A DNA stretch of 64,000 bases from Stieleria marina (GCA_007741555.1 CP036526.1:1054001-1118000), one strand, 5' to 3'. Positions 1 through 8,177 are shown, numbered from the stretch's first letter. Program-made: numbers and translations. The notes: generated by a model from the sequence alone, not told the origin.

Positions 1-149
1 GATCCAGCGTCTTCGCCTTGATGTGGATTGTCCGCATGATCGATGGCGGCAGCGATTTGGAAGTCAGGGTCAGCGGCTGCCAGTGCGACGACTCGGCGGC
101 CCATGCGACCTGCAGCGCCGTGGACGGCCAGTTGGATAGGTGTGTTCAT
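1..149 (-). CDS. dapB: 4-hydroxy-tetrahydrodipicolinate reductase, N-terminal part (cut by window edge)
   Basis: The minus strand reads an ATG at 149-147 followed by an open frame to the window edge, giving 49 residues. They contain GAAGRMGR at residues 11-18, the Rossmann dinucleotide-binding loop characteristic of DapB, followed by a strand and the AAIDHAD segment seen early in this family. DapB reduces the heterocyclic product of DapA in lysine and diaminopimelate synthesis in the cytoplasm. Only the cofactor-binding start is present, so the catalytic part cannot be judged. The gene lies downstream of thrC on the same strand, another branch of the aspartate family, separated by an inverted repeat. 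Confidence 0.85.
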   Translation of the reverse strand, partial: MNTPIQLAVHGAAGRMGRRVVALAAADPDFQIAAAIDHADNPHQGEDAG

Positions 150-217
150 GCTCAAAATCGTAAGATGGTCGAGCGAAAATCGCTAGTAGTCGCGGTGATG
201 TTGGAACACCTAATTGA

Positions 218-294
218 GCCGCTGGCGCTAGCCACGGGCGTTTTTGGGGATCAGTTGGTCATGCTCGAAGAGGCCCGTGGCTAGCGCCAGCGGC
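218..294. repeat. Dispersed inverted repeat element (short form)
   Basis: Two 22-base arms, containing GCTGGCGCTAGCCACGGGC and its reverse complement (218-239 and 273-294), flank a 33-base centre. The same arms recur at 11039, 16330 and three times at 26658-27238, with a degenerate copy at 7191, always between genes. It sits between thrC and dapB. A cruciform or RNA hairpin is expected; there is no T-run, so it is not a standard terminator. Confidence 0.9.
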
Positions 295-301
295 TGACCA
301 A

Positions 302-1663
302 TTACGACGAGAGGCGTTTGGCGATTTCGTCTTTGACGGCGTTTGCGTCGGCTGGCAGATGCACCGCGGGGTTGGCGTACTGGCTGTTGACGTCCTTGAG
401 AGTTTGCTCGTGGTAGCCGACTTTGAAATCTGTGAACTTCAATCCGTGGGCGGTGCTGATCACGACTGTTTTGTCGCTGGATTTGATCACGCCTTTTTTG
501 ATCAGCTTGGTCAGCACGGCCAACGCAACGCCGGTGTGCGGGCACGTGAACATGCCTGTCAGGTCGGCGTGGGCGGATGCGTCGGCGAGTTCGTCTTCGC
601 TCGCTTGTTCGACGATGCCGTCGGTTTCTTGAACCGCTTTGACGGCTTTGACATAGCTGACTGGGTCACCGATGCGGATGGCGTTTGCCAGCGTGTCTTG
701 GGCCGTCATCGTGATTTTGTCTTTGAATCCGTTCTTATAAGATTCGTAGAAGGGATTGGCTTTTTGTGCTTGGGCGGCCACCAGTCGCGGCATGCGGTTG
801 ATCAAGCCTAGGTCCAGCATTAGTTGGAAGCCTTTGTGCAGGGCACTGATGTTGCCGAGGTTTCCGACCGGGATGATGATCCAGTCGGGAACTTCCCATT
901 CAAACTGCCGGACGATTTCGATGCCGACTGTTTTTTGGCCTTCGATACGAAGGCTGTTCATTGAGTTGGCTAAGTAGATGGAATTGTCCTTGGTGACCTC
1001 TTGGACAATTTTCATGCAGCCATCAAAGTCCGTGTCTAGCGCCAGGACGTGCGCTCCGTTGGCGACCGGTTGGATCAGTTGCGCCGTACTGACTTTGCCA
1101 GCGGGCAAAAAGATCACGGCGGGGATTCCGGCGTACGCAGCATACGCTGCCAGTGCGGCACTGGTGTCGCCGGTGCTGGCGCAAGCGACGGCTTCGACGC
1201 TGCTGCCTTGAGCCATCATTTGTTTGACGACGCTGACCAAGACGGTCATGCCCAAGTCTTTGAAGCTTCCGGTGTGAGAGTTGCCGCAGAGTTTGATCCA
1301 CAGATCCGGCACGCCGAGTTGTTTGCCCAGGCGTTCGGCCCAGAACAGATTCGTGTTTCCCTCGAACATGCTGACGACGTTTTCATCGGCCAGCGACGGA
1401 ATCACCCATTCTCGCATGCCCCAGACGCCGCTGCCGTGTGGCCACACGGAGGTGCTGGCTCGGGAATCAAAGAGAGCTTGCCATTGGTAGGCGTTTTTCT
1501 TTTTCAGGGGTTCTCGTTCGTGATGGACTTCCAGCAAGTTGCCGCAGGTGGGACACGTGTAGATGACGTCGTAGATCGAGTGCTTGGCCGAGCAGCCAGC
1601 GACGCAGCGGAAATAGACGGTCGAATTCTCGAGAGCCGCGGAGGCTTCTACAACGGACGACAT
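302..1663 (-). CDS. thrC: Threonine synthase
   Basis: The product of 453 residues converts O-phosphohomoserine to threonine and phosphate using pyridoxal phosphate in the cytoplasm. The N-terminus carries a zinc-ribbon-like segment (CVAGC near residue 20 and CPTCG near residue 38), as in the long class of threonine synthases. The [13 protein letters not shown] segment holds the PLP-binding lysine, and the glycine-rich PVGNLGN segment fits the phosphate-binding loop. The start ATG at 1663 is well placed and the length is normal for the family. The nearest neighbour downstream is dapB, so two aspartate-family genes are adjacent, but an inverted repeat and about 150 bases separate them. Function is assigned with high confidence from these motifs. 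Confidence 0.93.
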   Translation of the reverse strand: MSSVVEASAALENSTVYFRCVAGCSAKHSIYDVIYTCPTCGNLLEVHHEREPLKKKNAYQWQALFDSRASTSVWPHGSGVWGMREWVIPSLADENVVSMFEGNTNLFWAERLGKQLGVPDLWIKLCGNSHTGSFKDLGMTVLVSVVKQMMAQGSSVEAVACASTGDTSAALAAYAAYAGIPAVIFLPAGKVSTAQLIQPVANGAHVLALDTDFDGCMKIVQEVTKDNSIYLANSMNSLRIEGQKTVGIEIVRQFEWEVPDWIIIPVGNLGNISALHKGFQLMLDLGLINRMPRLVAAQAQKANPFYESYKNGFKDKITMTAQDTLANAIRIGDPVSYVKAVKAVQETDGIVEQASEDELADASAHADLTGMFTCPHTGVALAVLTKLIKKGVIKSSDKTVVISTAHGLKFTDFKVGYHEQTLKDVNSQYANPAVHLPADANAVKDEIAKRLSS

Positions 1664-2027
1664 GATGGGTTCCTGGTTAACAGTTGATGTGCTGCGTCAT
1701 TATGTTCGGCGCGGCGGCGATGGCAAAGGGCGAGCGTGAAACTGCGACGTTCAGGCAGGGCTCTTTGGCAGGTCCGAAAGACTTACATCGGCAGTTTGAG
1801 GGCAAAAATGGACGCAGATTTCGCTCAAGTTGCCCCGCAAATCATCGGATTCGCCTGGGCATCGATCGATTCGGGCCGTAGTTTAGCCGTAGTCTTCCCA
1901 GGCCCTGGGAAGACACTGTGTGTAGGCAACCACGTCTGAATTGTCATTCCTGGCCACGATGAATGCCCTGATCAGGGAATCAATGACGCTCGGGACTGAC
2001 AGGGTTTCGGGGGAAAGCAAAAGGCTT
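1664..2027. other. Divergent intergenic region between thrC and lspA
   Basis: These 364 bases separate the divergent thrC and lspA starts and should hold both promoters. No convincing coding sequence was found; short open frames here lack similarity to anything recognised. The only strong structure is the palindrome at 1892-1914, listed separately. Confidence 0.5.
1892..1914. repeat. 23-base near-perfect palindrome upstream of lspA
   Basis: GTCTTCCCAGG and its exact complement CCTGGGAAGAC flank one central C. It lies 113 bases before the lspA start and is not followed by a T-run, so an operator or RNA stem-loop is more likely than a terminator. Confidence 0.6.
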
Positions 2028-2600
2028 ATGAGCGAATCAATCCAAACCGCCATGCCCCTTCGCGGCCGCGCGGTCCTGTACGCCTTGCTGGCGATCATCG
2101 GCGGCGGCATCGATCTGTGGACCAAGCAAGCCGTGTTTGCTTGGCGAAGTTTGCCGGGGCAAAAGGACATTTGGTGGGTTGTCGACGGTTACTTTGGGAT
2201 CGAGACAGCTGTAAACATCGGTGCTGTGTTTGGGCTCGGGGCAGGGCAGGGGACTGTCTTTGCCGGCTTGTCGGTCATCGCAGCGATCGGAATTATGGTG
2301 TGGTTGTTCTGGTTTCGCGCGGCCGAATCACTGTGGCTGACGACCGCGTTGGGGTTAGTGTCGGGCGGGATCATCGGGAATCTGTACGACCGTCTGGGAA
2401 TGTGGTGGCAGCCGCATTATCCGCCAGAGTGGAGAAGTGGCGTTCGCGACTGGATTCTGTGGCAAGCCAGCGACACGATGAAATGGCCTAATTTTAATAT
2501 CGCTGATTCGTTGCTGGTGGTCGGTGCGTGCATGTTGATGTATCAATCGATCTTTCTGGCGGAACCGCCAGCCGATGAATCCGATACCTCTTCTCAGTGA
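2028..2600 (+). CDS. lspA: Lipoprotein signal peptidase (signal peptidase II)
   Basis: The product of 190 residues is a polytopic inner-membrane aspartyl protease that removes signal peptides from prolipoproteins after lipid attachment. Family motifs are visible: NIGAVFG near residue 64, GNLYDR with the first catalytic aspartate near residue 121, and FNIADS with the second near residue 160. Hydrophobic stretches at about residues 15-30, 70-95, 100-118 and 160-180 match the four-helix plan. The ATG at 2028 was chosen because it gives a normal-length N-terminus; the frame stays open upstream to 1941, but that extension is not typical. The next gene begins 31 bases downstream on the same strand. 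Confidence 0.92.
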   Translation: MSESIQTAMPLRGRAVLYALLAIIGGGIDLWTKQAVFAWRSLPGQKDIWWVVDGYFGIETAVNIGAVFGLGAGQGTVFAGLSVIAAIGIMVWLFWFRAAESLWLTTALGLVSGGIIGNLYDRLGMWWQPHYPPEWRSGVRDWILWQASDTMKWPNFNIADSLLVVGACMLMYQSIFLAEPPADESDTSSQ

Positions 2601-2630
2601 GAGGTGCTTCAACATTTAGGACTAGATCTG

Positions 2631-3437
2631 ATGGCGACTCCTGACCAGTGGCAATCTCTTCATGAAGGACGGCTCGCCGCGATGATCGAAGTCGCCGAGG
2701 CGGCAGGGGCGCACACGCTGAAGCACTTTCGCAGTAGCGAATTGGTGATCGATGCTAAACAAGATGACTCGCCCGTAACGATCGCCGATCGCGAAGCCGA
2801 GCAACTGGTTCGCAAGTTGCTGTTCGAGCGGTTTCCTCAAGACACGTTGCAAGGCGAAGAGTTTGAAGAGCAAACCGGCAGCAGTTCGTATCGCTGGATA
2901 GTGGACCCGATCGATGGCACGAAATCGTTTGTCTGTGGCGTCCCGCTGTATTCGACGTTGTTGGCATTGGAGTGTGACGGGAATCCGCTGGGAGGCGTGA
3001 TCTTTATCCCAGCGATGGGGGAACTGATTGCGGCCGCGATCGATCAGGGAAGCTGGTATCGCAGGGGTGATGGTGCTGCTTGGGAAGCGGCACAGGTTTC
3101 CACTAAGACGGACATCAGCCAAGCGGTTTTCGTGACCAGCCAAGTCGATTCGTTTGATCAGCGCGGTGCGAGTGACGCTTACAAACGTTTGGAATCCGAC
3201 GCTTGGGTGTCTCGCAGTTGGGGCGATGGCTACGGCTATTTGCTAGTCGCGACGGGCCGAGCCGAAATGATGATCGACCCGATTTGCAATGCTTGGGACG
3301 TCGCTGCGATCTACCCTGTGATCACCGAAGCTGGTGGAACGTTCACGGACTGGAAAGGAACCAAGACGGTTCGCGGCGGCGATGGCGTGGGCACCAACGG
3401 GCATCTTCATGCAGCAGTGCTGGACCGCTTGTCATAG
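2631..3437 (+). CDS. Inositol monophosphatase family phosphatase (histidinol-phosphatase HisN-like)
   Basis: The product of 268 residues belongs to the metal-dependent, lithium-sensitive sugar phosphatase family. The acidic GEEFEE segment near residue 75, DPIDGT at residues 92-97 and AWDVAA near residue 221 together form the family's Mg2+ site. The sequence around DPIDGTKSF is closest to the histidinol-phosphatase/3'-phosphoadenosine-type branch rather than to FBPase, so HisN-like activity is plausible but not proven. The ATG at 2631 is preferred over a GTG at 2604, because MATPDQWQ gives a standard N-terminus. It follows lspA closely and is probably co-transcribed. The stop codon overlaps the first unit of a short direct-repeat array. 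Confidence 0.8.
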   Translation: MATPDQWQSLHEGRLAAMIEVAEAAGAHTLKHFRSSELVIDAKQDDSPVTIADREAEQLVRKLLFERFPQDTLQGEEFEEQTGSSSYRWIVDPIDGTKSFVCGVPLYSTLLALECDGNPLGGVIFIPAMGELIAAAIDQGSWYRRGDGAAWEAAQVSTKTDISQAVFVTSQVDSFDQRGASDAYKRLESDAWVSRSWGDGYGYLLVATGRAEMMIDPICNAWDVAAIYPVITEAGGTFTDWKGTKTVRGGDGVGTNGHLHAAVLDRLS

Positions 3438-3525
3438 CCCGTTGGCATATGGTTATCGCCCGTTGGCATAGTCCGGCTACTGTTGGCATAGTCCGGCGAC
3501 TGTTGGCATAGTCCGGCGACTGTTG
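3437..3525. repeat. Short direct-repeat array after the HisN-like gene
   Basis: GCCCGTTGGCATA occurs at 3437-3449 and 3458-3470. It is followed by 20-base units of the type GTCCGGCGACTGTTGGCATA at 3471-3490 and 3491-3510 and a partial third at 3511-3525. The first unit starts on the last base of the stop codon. Confidence 0.85.
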
Positions 3526-3750
3526 TCACCATCAGATGTGGCCCCGCGACGCCGCTTGCGGGGCCGGGCCTTACTTTCCTCAGTTGCTTTGCGAAGTTCT
3601 CGCAGGCTGGCGTCTCAGGACGTGATCATTTGGGCGCCGTCTCAGGACGGCGGGGGGGCCGGGCAACTAGTTTCTCGGCAATTTGGGGGTTTTTGGCTGC
3701 TTTGCATTTACAAAAACAGTGCTTTGCCCCTAAACTGCCGCTCCGCATCT
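3526..3750. other. Hairpin-rich intergenic stretch
   Basis: No gene is seen. GGCCCCGC (3540-3547) pairs with GCGGGGCC (3558-3565), and CGCCGTC (3635-3641) pairs with GACGGCG (3646-3652) around a TCAG loop. The phrase GTCTCAGGACG occurs twice, about 27 bases apart. Neither stem has a T-run, so they look like small dispersed repeats rather than terminators. Confidence 0.5.
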
Positions 3751-3779
3751 AACCCCGGTATCCGCCGGGGTTGTTTTTT
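3751..3779 (+). terminator. Rho-independent terminator before ffh
   Basis: AACCCCGG (3751-3758) pairs with CCGGGGTT (3765-3772), followed by GTTTTTT. This is a classic intrinsic terminator. It should end the lspA/HisN-like transcript and lies only 36 bases before the ffh start, so it could also act as an ffh leader element. Confidence 0.75.
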
Positions 3780-3814
3780 CGTGTTATCACGACATTTTGG
3801 GTCGGCGTTTTACG

Positions 3815-5290
3815 GTGTTTGAGAATCTCTCCGAAGGATTGCAGTCTGCTTTCAAAAGCTTGTCCGGCAAAGGCAAGCTGACCGAAGGCAATATGCGCGA
3901 CGGTCTGGAGATCGTTCAAAAGTCGTTGCTCGAAGCCGATGTGAGCTATCCCGTCGTCCAAGACTTCATGGCCCACGTGTCCGAGAAAGCTCTCGGTAAG
4001 CGGGTTTTGCTCAGTTTGCGGCCGCACGAAGAATTGGTTCAGATCGTCAATGACGAACTGATCAACATCCTGGGGCCGGTCGATTCTTCGCTGCATCTCA
4101 AAAGCGAAGGTCCGACAATCATCATGCTCTGCGGTTTGCAGGGAAGTGGTAAAACGACGACGTGCGGCAAGCTTTCGCAGTTGCTCAAGGAAGAAGGCAT
4201 TAAGCCGATGCTGGTCGCCGCTGACCTTCAGCGACCTGCCGCGATCGAGCAATTGCACGTCATTGGCAAACAGCTGGACGTGCCGGTTTATAGCGAACCA
4301 GACAACAAGAACCCTGTCAAAGTTTGTCAAAACGGTGTCGCCAAGGCCAAGGCCGAAGGCGCCCGAGTGGTCATCTTGGACACGGCCGGCCGATTAGCCA
4401 TCGACGAAGAGTTGATGGCGGAACTCCAGAAGATCGACAAGAAGGTCGGCCCCGATCAGGTTTATCTAGTCGTCGACGGCATGACCGGGCAAGACGCGGT
4501 CAACAGTGCCGGTGCGTTCAACGAATCGTTGGAGCTAAACGGCGTCATCATGACCAAGCTGGACGGCGATGCACGTGGTGGTGCGTTGTTGTCGGTCAAG
4601 CATGTTACGGGCGTACCGATCAAGTTTATCGGTACCGGTGAGCACTTTGATGCACTCGAGCCGTTTCGCCCTGAAGGTATGGCGAGCCGGATTTTGCAGA
4701 TGGGCGACATCGTCCAGGCTGCCCGCGAAGCTCACCGAATCGTTGACGAAGCAGAACGTGAAGAGCTGGAAGCCAAAATGGCTTCGGGTGATTTTACGCT
4801 CGACGATTTCAAAAAGATGATGGAGAAGGTCGCCAAGCCCGGATTGATGGGCAAAATGATGGGGCTGATGCCAGGCATGGGCCAGTTCAAAGACGCTATG
4901 GAAAGCGAAGAAGCCGCCGGGGGAATCCGCCAAACGATCGGCGCGATCAACTCGATGACGATGGCTGAACGCAAGAATCCCAAAGTCATCGATGCTCAGC
5001 GTCGCACGCGGATCGCACAAGGTGCGGGCGTGCAGACACCGGTCGTTTCACAGCTGATCAAGCAGTTTGAGGTCATGAAACCGCTGATGGCGGGTATGGC
5101 GGGCAAGGGCGTCGGCGATCGCATGGCGATGATGAAACAGTTGCAGGGCAGCGGCGTGATGAACGACCCGACAATGAGCGGGCTAAAAACAAAACAGAGC
5201 ACTGGCAAGCGTTTGAGTAAGAAAGAACGCGAGAAGATGAAGCGACAGCGTGAAAAGATGAAACGCCAGTTGAAGAGAAACAAGAAGTGA
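3815..5290 (+). CDS. ffh: Signal recognition particle protein Ffh (SRP54)
   Basis: The product of 491 residues is the GTPase that binds 4.5S RNA and signal sequences and docks with FtsY to target membrane proteins. After the N-domain (from VFENLSEGLQ) the G-domain shows GLQGSGKTTT at about 107-116, DTAGR at 189-193 and TKLDG at 247-251. The methionine-rich M-domain, with many GMM/MKQ segments, runs from about residue 310 to the lysine-rich tail. GTG at 3815 was chosen because the family starts M-F-E-N-L; an upstream in-frame TTG at 3797 adds six unlikely residues. It heads the ffh-rpsP-trmD-rplS block, a common bacterial arrangement. Confidence 0.95.
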   Translation: MFENLSEGLQSAFKSLSGKGKLTEGNMRDGLEIVQKSLLEADVSYPVVQDFMAHVSEKALGKRVLLSLRPHEELVQIVNDELINILGPVDSSLHLKSEGPTIIMLCGLQGSGKTTTCGKLSQLLKEEGIKPMLVAADLQRPAAIEQLHVIGKQLDVPVYSEPDNKNPVKVCQNGVAKAKAEGARVVILDTAGRLAIDEELMAELQKIDKKVGPDQVYLVVDGMTGQDAVNSAGAFNESLELNGVIMTKLDGDARGGALLSVKHVTGVPIKFIGTGEHFDALEPFRPEGMASRILQMGDIVQAAREAHRIVDEAEREELEAKMASGDFTLDDFKKMMEKVAKPGLMGKMMGLMPGMGQFKDAMESEEAAGGIRQTIGAINSMTMAERKNPKVIDAQRRTRIAQGAGVQTPVVSQLIKQFEVMKPLMAGMAGKGVGDRMAMMKQLQGSGVMNDPTMSGLKTKQSTGKRLSKKEREKMKRQREKMKRQLKRNKK

Positions 5291-5292
5291 TG

Positions 5293-5331
5293 GATTTGAA
5301 ATCTGACATTTGAAATTTCAAATCATTTTTT
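5293..5331 (+). terminator. Probable terminator after ffh
   Basis: GATTTGAAAT (5293-5302) pairs with ATTTCAAATC (5315-5324) and is followed by ATTTTTTAAC. The stem is perfect but AT-rich, so strength is uncertain. It would separate ffh from rpsP transcription. Confidence 0.55.
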
Positions 5332-5342
5332 AACAAACTAGA

Positions 5343-5392
5343 TGCCAGTACGTTCTGGCACCGACCCGGAGAATCTGCAGATCGTTTGCAGA
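5343..5392 (+). promoter_or_regulatory. Two-hairpin leader upstream of rpsP
   Basis: TGCCAG (5343-5348) pairs with CTGGCA (5355-5360), and TCTGCA (5374-5379) with TGCAGA (5387-5392). Both lie in the 160-base gap between the ffh terminator and rpsP, where a ribosomal-protein leader could sit. No known leader family was recognised. Confidence 0.35.
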
Positions 5393-5450
5393 CTCCAGGC
5401 AGTCTGACTAGAAGCGAAGCCTCCCAGCCTTAAGAGAGCACTTAACCAAG

Positions 5451-5903
5451 ATGGCAGTTCGAATCCGAATGAAGAAAATGGGCCGTACCCACCGGCCGTT
5501 CTATCGCGTTTGTGTGATGGATCAACGAAGCCCACGCGATGGTCGCGTGATCGAAGAACTAGGTTTTTACGATACCAGTGTTCCCGAAACTGATGCTCGT
5601 GTGCGTTTGAAAGGCGAACGCGTCGATTATTGGTTGGGTGTTGGTGCTCAGCCGAGCGAAAAAATTGCCGTCTTGATCAAAAAGTACGGCACCAACGGCA
5701 CGCATCTAGAAGCCCAAAAAGAAGCGTTGGAGCGTTTGTCAAAACGCAAAGAGTACACACCTGCTCCTGCGGCTCCCAAGCCAAAGAAAAAGGAAGAGCC
5801 CAAGGCCGAGGAAGCTCCTGCTGCGGAAGAAGCTGCCGCCGAAGAAGCCGCTCCTGCTGCCGAAGGCGAAGCTGCTCCGGAAGCCGAAGCTGCCAAGGAA
5901 TAA
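5451..5903 (+). CDS. rpsP: 30S ribosomal protein bS16 with acidic alanine-rich tail
   Basis: Residues 1 to about 82 are a normal bS16 (MAVRIRMKKMGR, RPFYRVCV, RDGRVIEELGFYD), a protein of the 30S body needed for assembly. After a short lysine/proline linker the last 50 or so residues are almost only Ala, Glu and Pro. This makes the protein 150 residues, against roughly 80-100 for most bS16. The tail has biased codons but stays in frame to a clean TAA. It is followed 54 bases later by trmD, the usual partner. The core assignment is very secure; the tail's role is unknown. Confidence 0.95.
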   Translation: MAVRIRMKKMGRTHRPFYRVCVMDQRSPRDGRVIEELGFYDTSVPETDARVRLKGERVDYWLGVGAQPSEKIAVLIKKYGTNGTHLEAQKEALERLSKRKEYTPAPAAPKPKKKEEPKAEEAPAAEEAAAEEAAPAAEGEAAPEAEAAKE

Positions 5904-5957
5904 TCCTACGCATTGCGGTTGCAAATTGCTTGCGGTTATCGCTGAAGGGAAAGAAAC

Positions 5958-6650
5958 ATGCGGTTTGACATCGTCACACTCTTTCCGGCGATTTTTGAGG
6001 GGTACATGACTCAAGGACTGTTGGGTAAAGCGATCCAGCGAGAATTGGTTCAGATTCATCAGCATGACTTGAGAGATTGGGCGCCTCAGACGACCCACAA
6101 ACCGGTGGATGACAAACCATTTGGTGGTGGACCTGGGATGCTGATTCAAGTCGAACCGACAGTGAATTGTGTCGAAGCGGTCGAGAAGAAAGCTGATCAG
6201 TCAGCGCGGCGGATTTTGCTAACTCCACAAGGAAAACGTTTCGATCAGCGAATGGCAGAGGATTTTGCGACGAGTGGCAGGTTGATGCTGTTGTGCGGTC
6301 GCTACGAAGGATTTGACCAGCGGGTCACAGATATTCTGGAGCCCGAAGAGGTCAGTATTGGCGACTTTGTCCTCAATGGAGGCGAAGTGGCCGCGATGGT
6401 AATCGTTGATGCAGTCGTCCGGCTTTTGCCCGGCGTGCTGGGCGACGAGAACAGTAGCATTGACGATTCGTTCAGCCGCGGAAATCGGCTGTTGGAGTTT
6501 CCTCAATACACAAGACCAAGAGAGTTTCGCGGCCACGCCGTTCCCGATGTTCTGACTAGCGGTGACCACAAAGCCATCGCAGCCTGGCGGGAACAACAAA
6601 GCCTCCAGCGAACTAAACAACGACGCAGTGATTTGCTGCGAGATGAATAA
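5958..6650 (+). CDS. trmD: tRNA (guanine-N1-)-methyltransferase
   Basis: The product of 230 residues methylates G37 of tRNAs with a G at position 36, using S-adenosylmethionine, and so prevents +1 frameshifting. Motifs of the knotted SPOUT fold are clear: [10 protein letters not shown] at the N-terminus, GGGPGM at 56-61, [11 protein letters not shown] at 112-122 and [11 protein letters not shown] at 133-143. The C-terminal RPREFRG segment near residue 190 is also typical. Length is normal. The gene lies between rpsP and rplS as in many bacteria. An inverted repeat separates it from rplS. Confidence 0.95.
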   Translation: MRFDIVTLFPAIFEGYMTQGLLGKAIQRELVQIHQHDLRDWAPQTTHKPVDDKPFGGGPGMLIQVEPTVNCVEAVEKKADQSARRILLTPQGKRFDQRMAEDFATSGRLMLLCGRYEGFDQRVTDILEPEEVSIGDFVLNGGEVAAMVIVDAVVRLLPGVLGDENSSIDDSFSRGNRLLEFPQYTRPREFRGHAVPDVLTSGDHKAIAAWREQQSLQRTKQRRSDLLRDE

Positions 6651-6674
6651 ACAGGAAGGCCAGTTTCGGAAGAG

Positions 6675-6736
6675 GGGGCAGACCCCAAAAGCCGAAACGG
6701 TCTGAAAGGTGCTTTGCACTTTTGGGGTCTGACCCC
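6675..6736. repeat. Inverted repeat with GGGGTCTGACCCC-type arms
   Basis: The arm GGGGCAGACCCCAAAAG (6675-6691) pairs with CTTTTGGGGTCTGACCCC (6719-6736), with one extra base in the right arm. Each arm is itself a partial palindrome. The right arm ends in CCCCTTTTT, so it may terminate transcription between trmD and rplS. It looks like a second dispersed repeat family. Confidence 0.7.
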
Positions 6737-6781
6737 TTTTTACGAAATAACTACACCATTTTGAAATAAGTGAGCCGAGCC

Positions 6782-7135
6782 ATGAGCCAAGCCATTATGG
6801 ATCTGGTCGAAAAGACCGCCCTGAAAGAGAACCCACCCAAGTTCGATGTCGGTGACACCGTCGACGTGCACTTGCGGATTTTGGAAGGCAGTAAAGAACG
6901 CATCCAAGTTTTCACCGGAGTCGTTATCGGACTTAGTGGAACTGGATCAAAAGAAATGTTCAGCGTTCGTCGTATCGTCGCGGGCGAAGGTGTGGAGCGA
7001 AAGTTCCCACTGCACAGCCCTCGCATCGACAAAGTCGAAGTCAAGCGAAGCGGCGTCGTGCGTCGTGCGAAGCTGTACTTCCTGCGTGGCCGCGTCGGCA
7101 AGGCTGTTCGTCTGAAAGAACGTCGCCGCGTTTAA
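6782..7135 (+). CDS. rplS: 50S ribosomal protein bL19
   Basis: The product of 117 residues is the large-subunit protein bL19, which sits at the 30S-50S interface. The sequence [20 protein letters not shown], the QVFTGVVIG strand, the [11 protein letters not shown] segment and the basic end [21 protein letters not shown] are all diagnostic. The ATG at 6782 gives the usual [10 protein letters not shown] start; a GTG four codons upstream is possible. It follows trmD as usual, but the inverted repeat between them suggests separate control. Confidence 0.95.
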   Translation: MSQAIMDLVEKTALKENPPKFDVGDTVDVHLRILEGSKERIQVFTGVVIGLSGTGSKEMFSVRRIVAGEGVERKFPLHSPRIDKVEVKRSGVVRRAKLYFLRGRVGKAVRLKERRRV

Positions 7136-7190
7136 GTTGCTGACCTAGCAGCGATTGAAACAGAGCGTGTGACGCAAGTCCCATGCTTTT

Positions 7191-7267
7191 CGATCCGTTG
7201 GCGCCAGTCGCGTCCCTGTCCCGTTTGCCCATGCAGGACAAGGCCAGTGGCTAGCGCCAGCGGATCG
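7191..7267. repeat. Degenerate copy of the dispersed inverted repeat
   Basis: The right arm, GCCAGTGGCTAGCGCCAGCGG (7242-7262), is close to the canonical arm. The left arm (7191-7221) has diverged, but its outer ends CGATCCG and CGGATCG still pair. It lies 30 bases before the chosen yraN start and makes the reading frame look open further upstream. Confidence 0.6.
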
Positions 7268-7297
7268 CTGACGATTCCTTGGTCGGGGGTAGAGCAT

Positions 7298-7756
7298 GTG
7301 AATGTTGCCCGCGTCTTTCGCAAGCTTCGCGACCAGTACATCGACTGGCGATACGGAGCGATCAACTTGGAAGCTCCCGTCGGGAAACGCGGCGAGCAAG
7401 CAGCGGCGCGTCTGTTGCGTCGCAAGGGCCTGACCGTGGTCGCCGAGAGCGAATCGGATCGCGGGGGCGAAATCGACCTGATCGCCATTGATGACCGCAA
7501 GAAGGTCATCATCTTTGTCGAAGTCAAGACGTTGGCGACGACCAAGCCGGGACATCCGGCGGACCGCGTCGACGAGAATAAGCAGAGGCGAGTGACTCGA
7601 GCAGCCCTGCGGTATCTAAAACGAAAGAAGCTTCTTGGCATCGCTGCCCGCTTCGACGTCGTTGCTGTCTGGTGGCCAAAGGATCACGAGCAACCCGAAA
7701 AGATCCAGCACTACGAATCTGCGTTTGATGCGGCCGGTGATTTTCAGATGTACTAG
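7298..7756 (+). CDS. yraN: UPF0102 (YraN-family) endonuclease-fold protein
   Basis: The product of 152 residues has the YraN pattern: GKRGEQAAARLLRRKG, then GGEIDLIAID and IIFVEVKTL. These acidic and lysine residues form the PD-(D/E)XK-like nuclease core. The family is widespread, often near rplS and rnhB, and its cellular role is not firmly known. The GTG at 7298 was chosen because the conserved part begins soon after and the upstream in-frame sequence is repeat-derived (7191-7267). The N-terminus is therefore uncertain. The downstream neighbour is a small zinc-ribbon gene. Confidence 0.8.
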   Translation: MNVARVFRKLRDQYIDWRYGAINLEAPVGKRGEQAAARLLRRKGLTVVAESESDRGGEIDLIAIDDRKKVIIFVEVKTLATTKPGHPADRVDENKQRRVTRAALRYLKRKKLLGIAARFDVVAVWWPKDHEQPEKIQHYESAFDAAGDFQMY

Positions 7757-7985
7757 CTGATCGTCAGATGTACTTGCTGGGCGCCGCGGCAGGGGTGCCG
7801 TTGCGACCAGCACGGTTTATTGGCACACGTGCCTTCTTCGCTGGCAATTCATCAGCTGTACATCAGCGTTTTACGGCAAAAATCTACTCTGCGCCCCATT
7901 GGAACGCAGTTTGCTATGACGAACTTGCGTCAATTGCCGCATTTCGCAGGCAATATTTGTGTCCAAGAAAATAAGGAACAGCGCT

Positions 7986-8177
7986 GTGGACGTGAAAGAA
8001 GCTCCGATCGTGGAAGACTGCCCCAGTTGCGGACGGCCAATGAGCATTCGCCTTCAACACATTGGCAAGCCGATTAGTTGTGGCCATTGCGGCTGCGATT
8101 GTTTGGTGCAGATTGATCGGGCTTCCGTGATGGCGGGGGCTGCACGGCACCGTTTCCAGGCGAGCCGGCCACGTTAG
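7986..8177 (+). CDS. Small zinc-ribbon-like hypothetical protein
   Basis: The product of 63 residues has CPSCGRPM near residue 13 and CGHCGCDC near residue 33. Together they provide the four cysteines of a zinc ribbon of the kind used in many small planctomycete proteins. The GTG at 7986 has AAGGA about ten bases upstream; a GTG at 7959 in the same frame would add nine residues. The stop codon lies inside the first unit of a direct repeat (8167-8208), so the last residues RPR come from repeat sequence. The function is unknown. Confidence 0.55.
   Translation: MDVKEAPIVEDCPSCGRPMSIRLQHIGKPISCGHCGCDCLVQIDRASVMAGAARHRFQASRPR

Noticed and set aside
18-284. Plus-strand 88-codon frame at the window start
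   Set aside because: It is antisense to dapB and runs into the inverted repeat; no protein-like pattern.
359-811. Plus-strand 150-codon frame inside thrC
   Set aside because: Antisense shadow of a clearly coding threonine synthase.
1736-1939. 67-codon frame upstream of lspA
   Set aside because: No ribosome binding site or recognisable sequence, and it contains the palindrome at 1892-1914.
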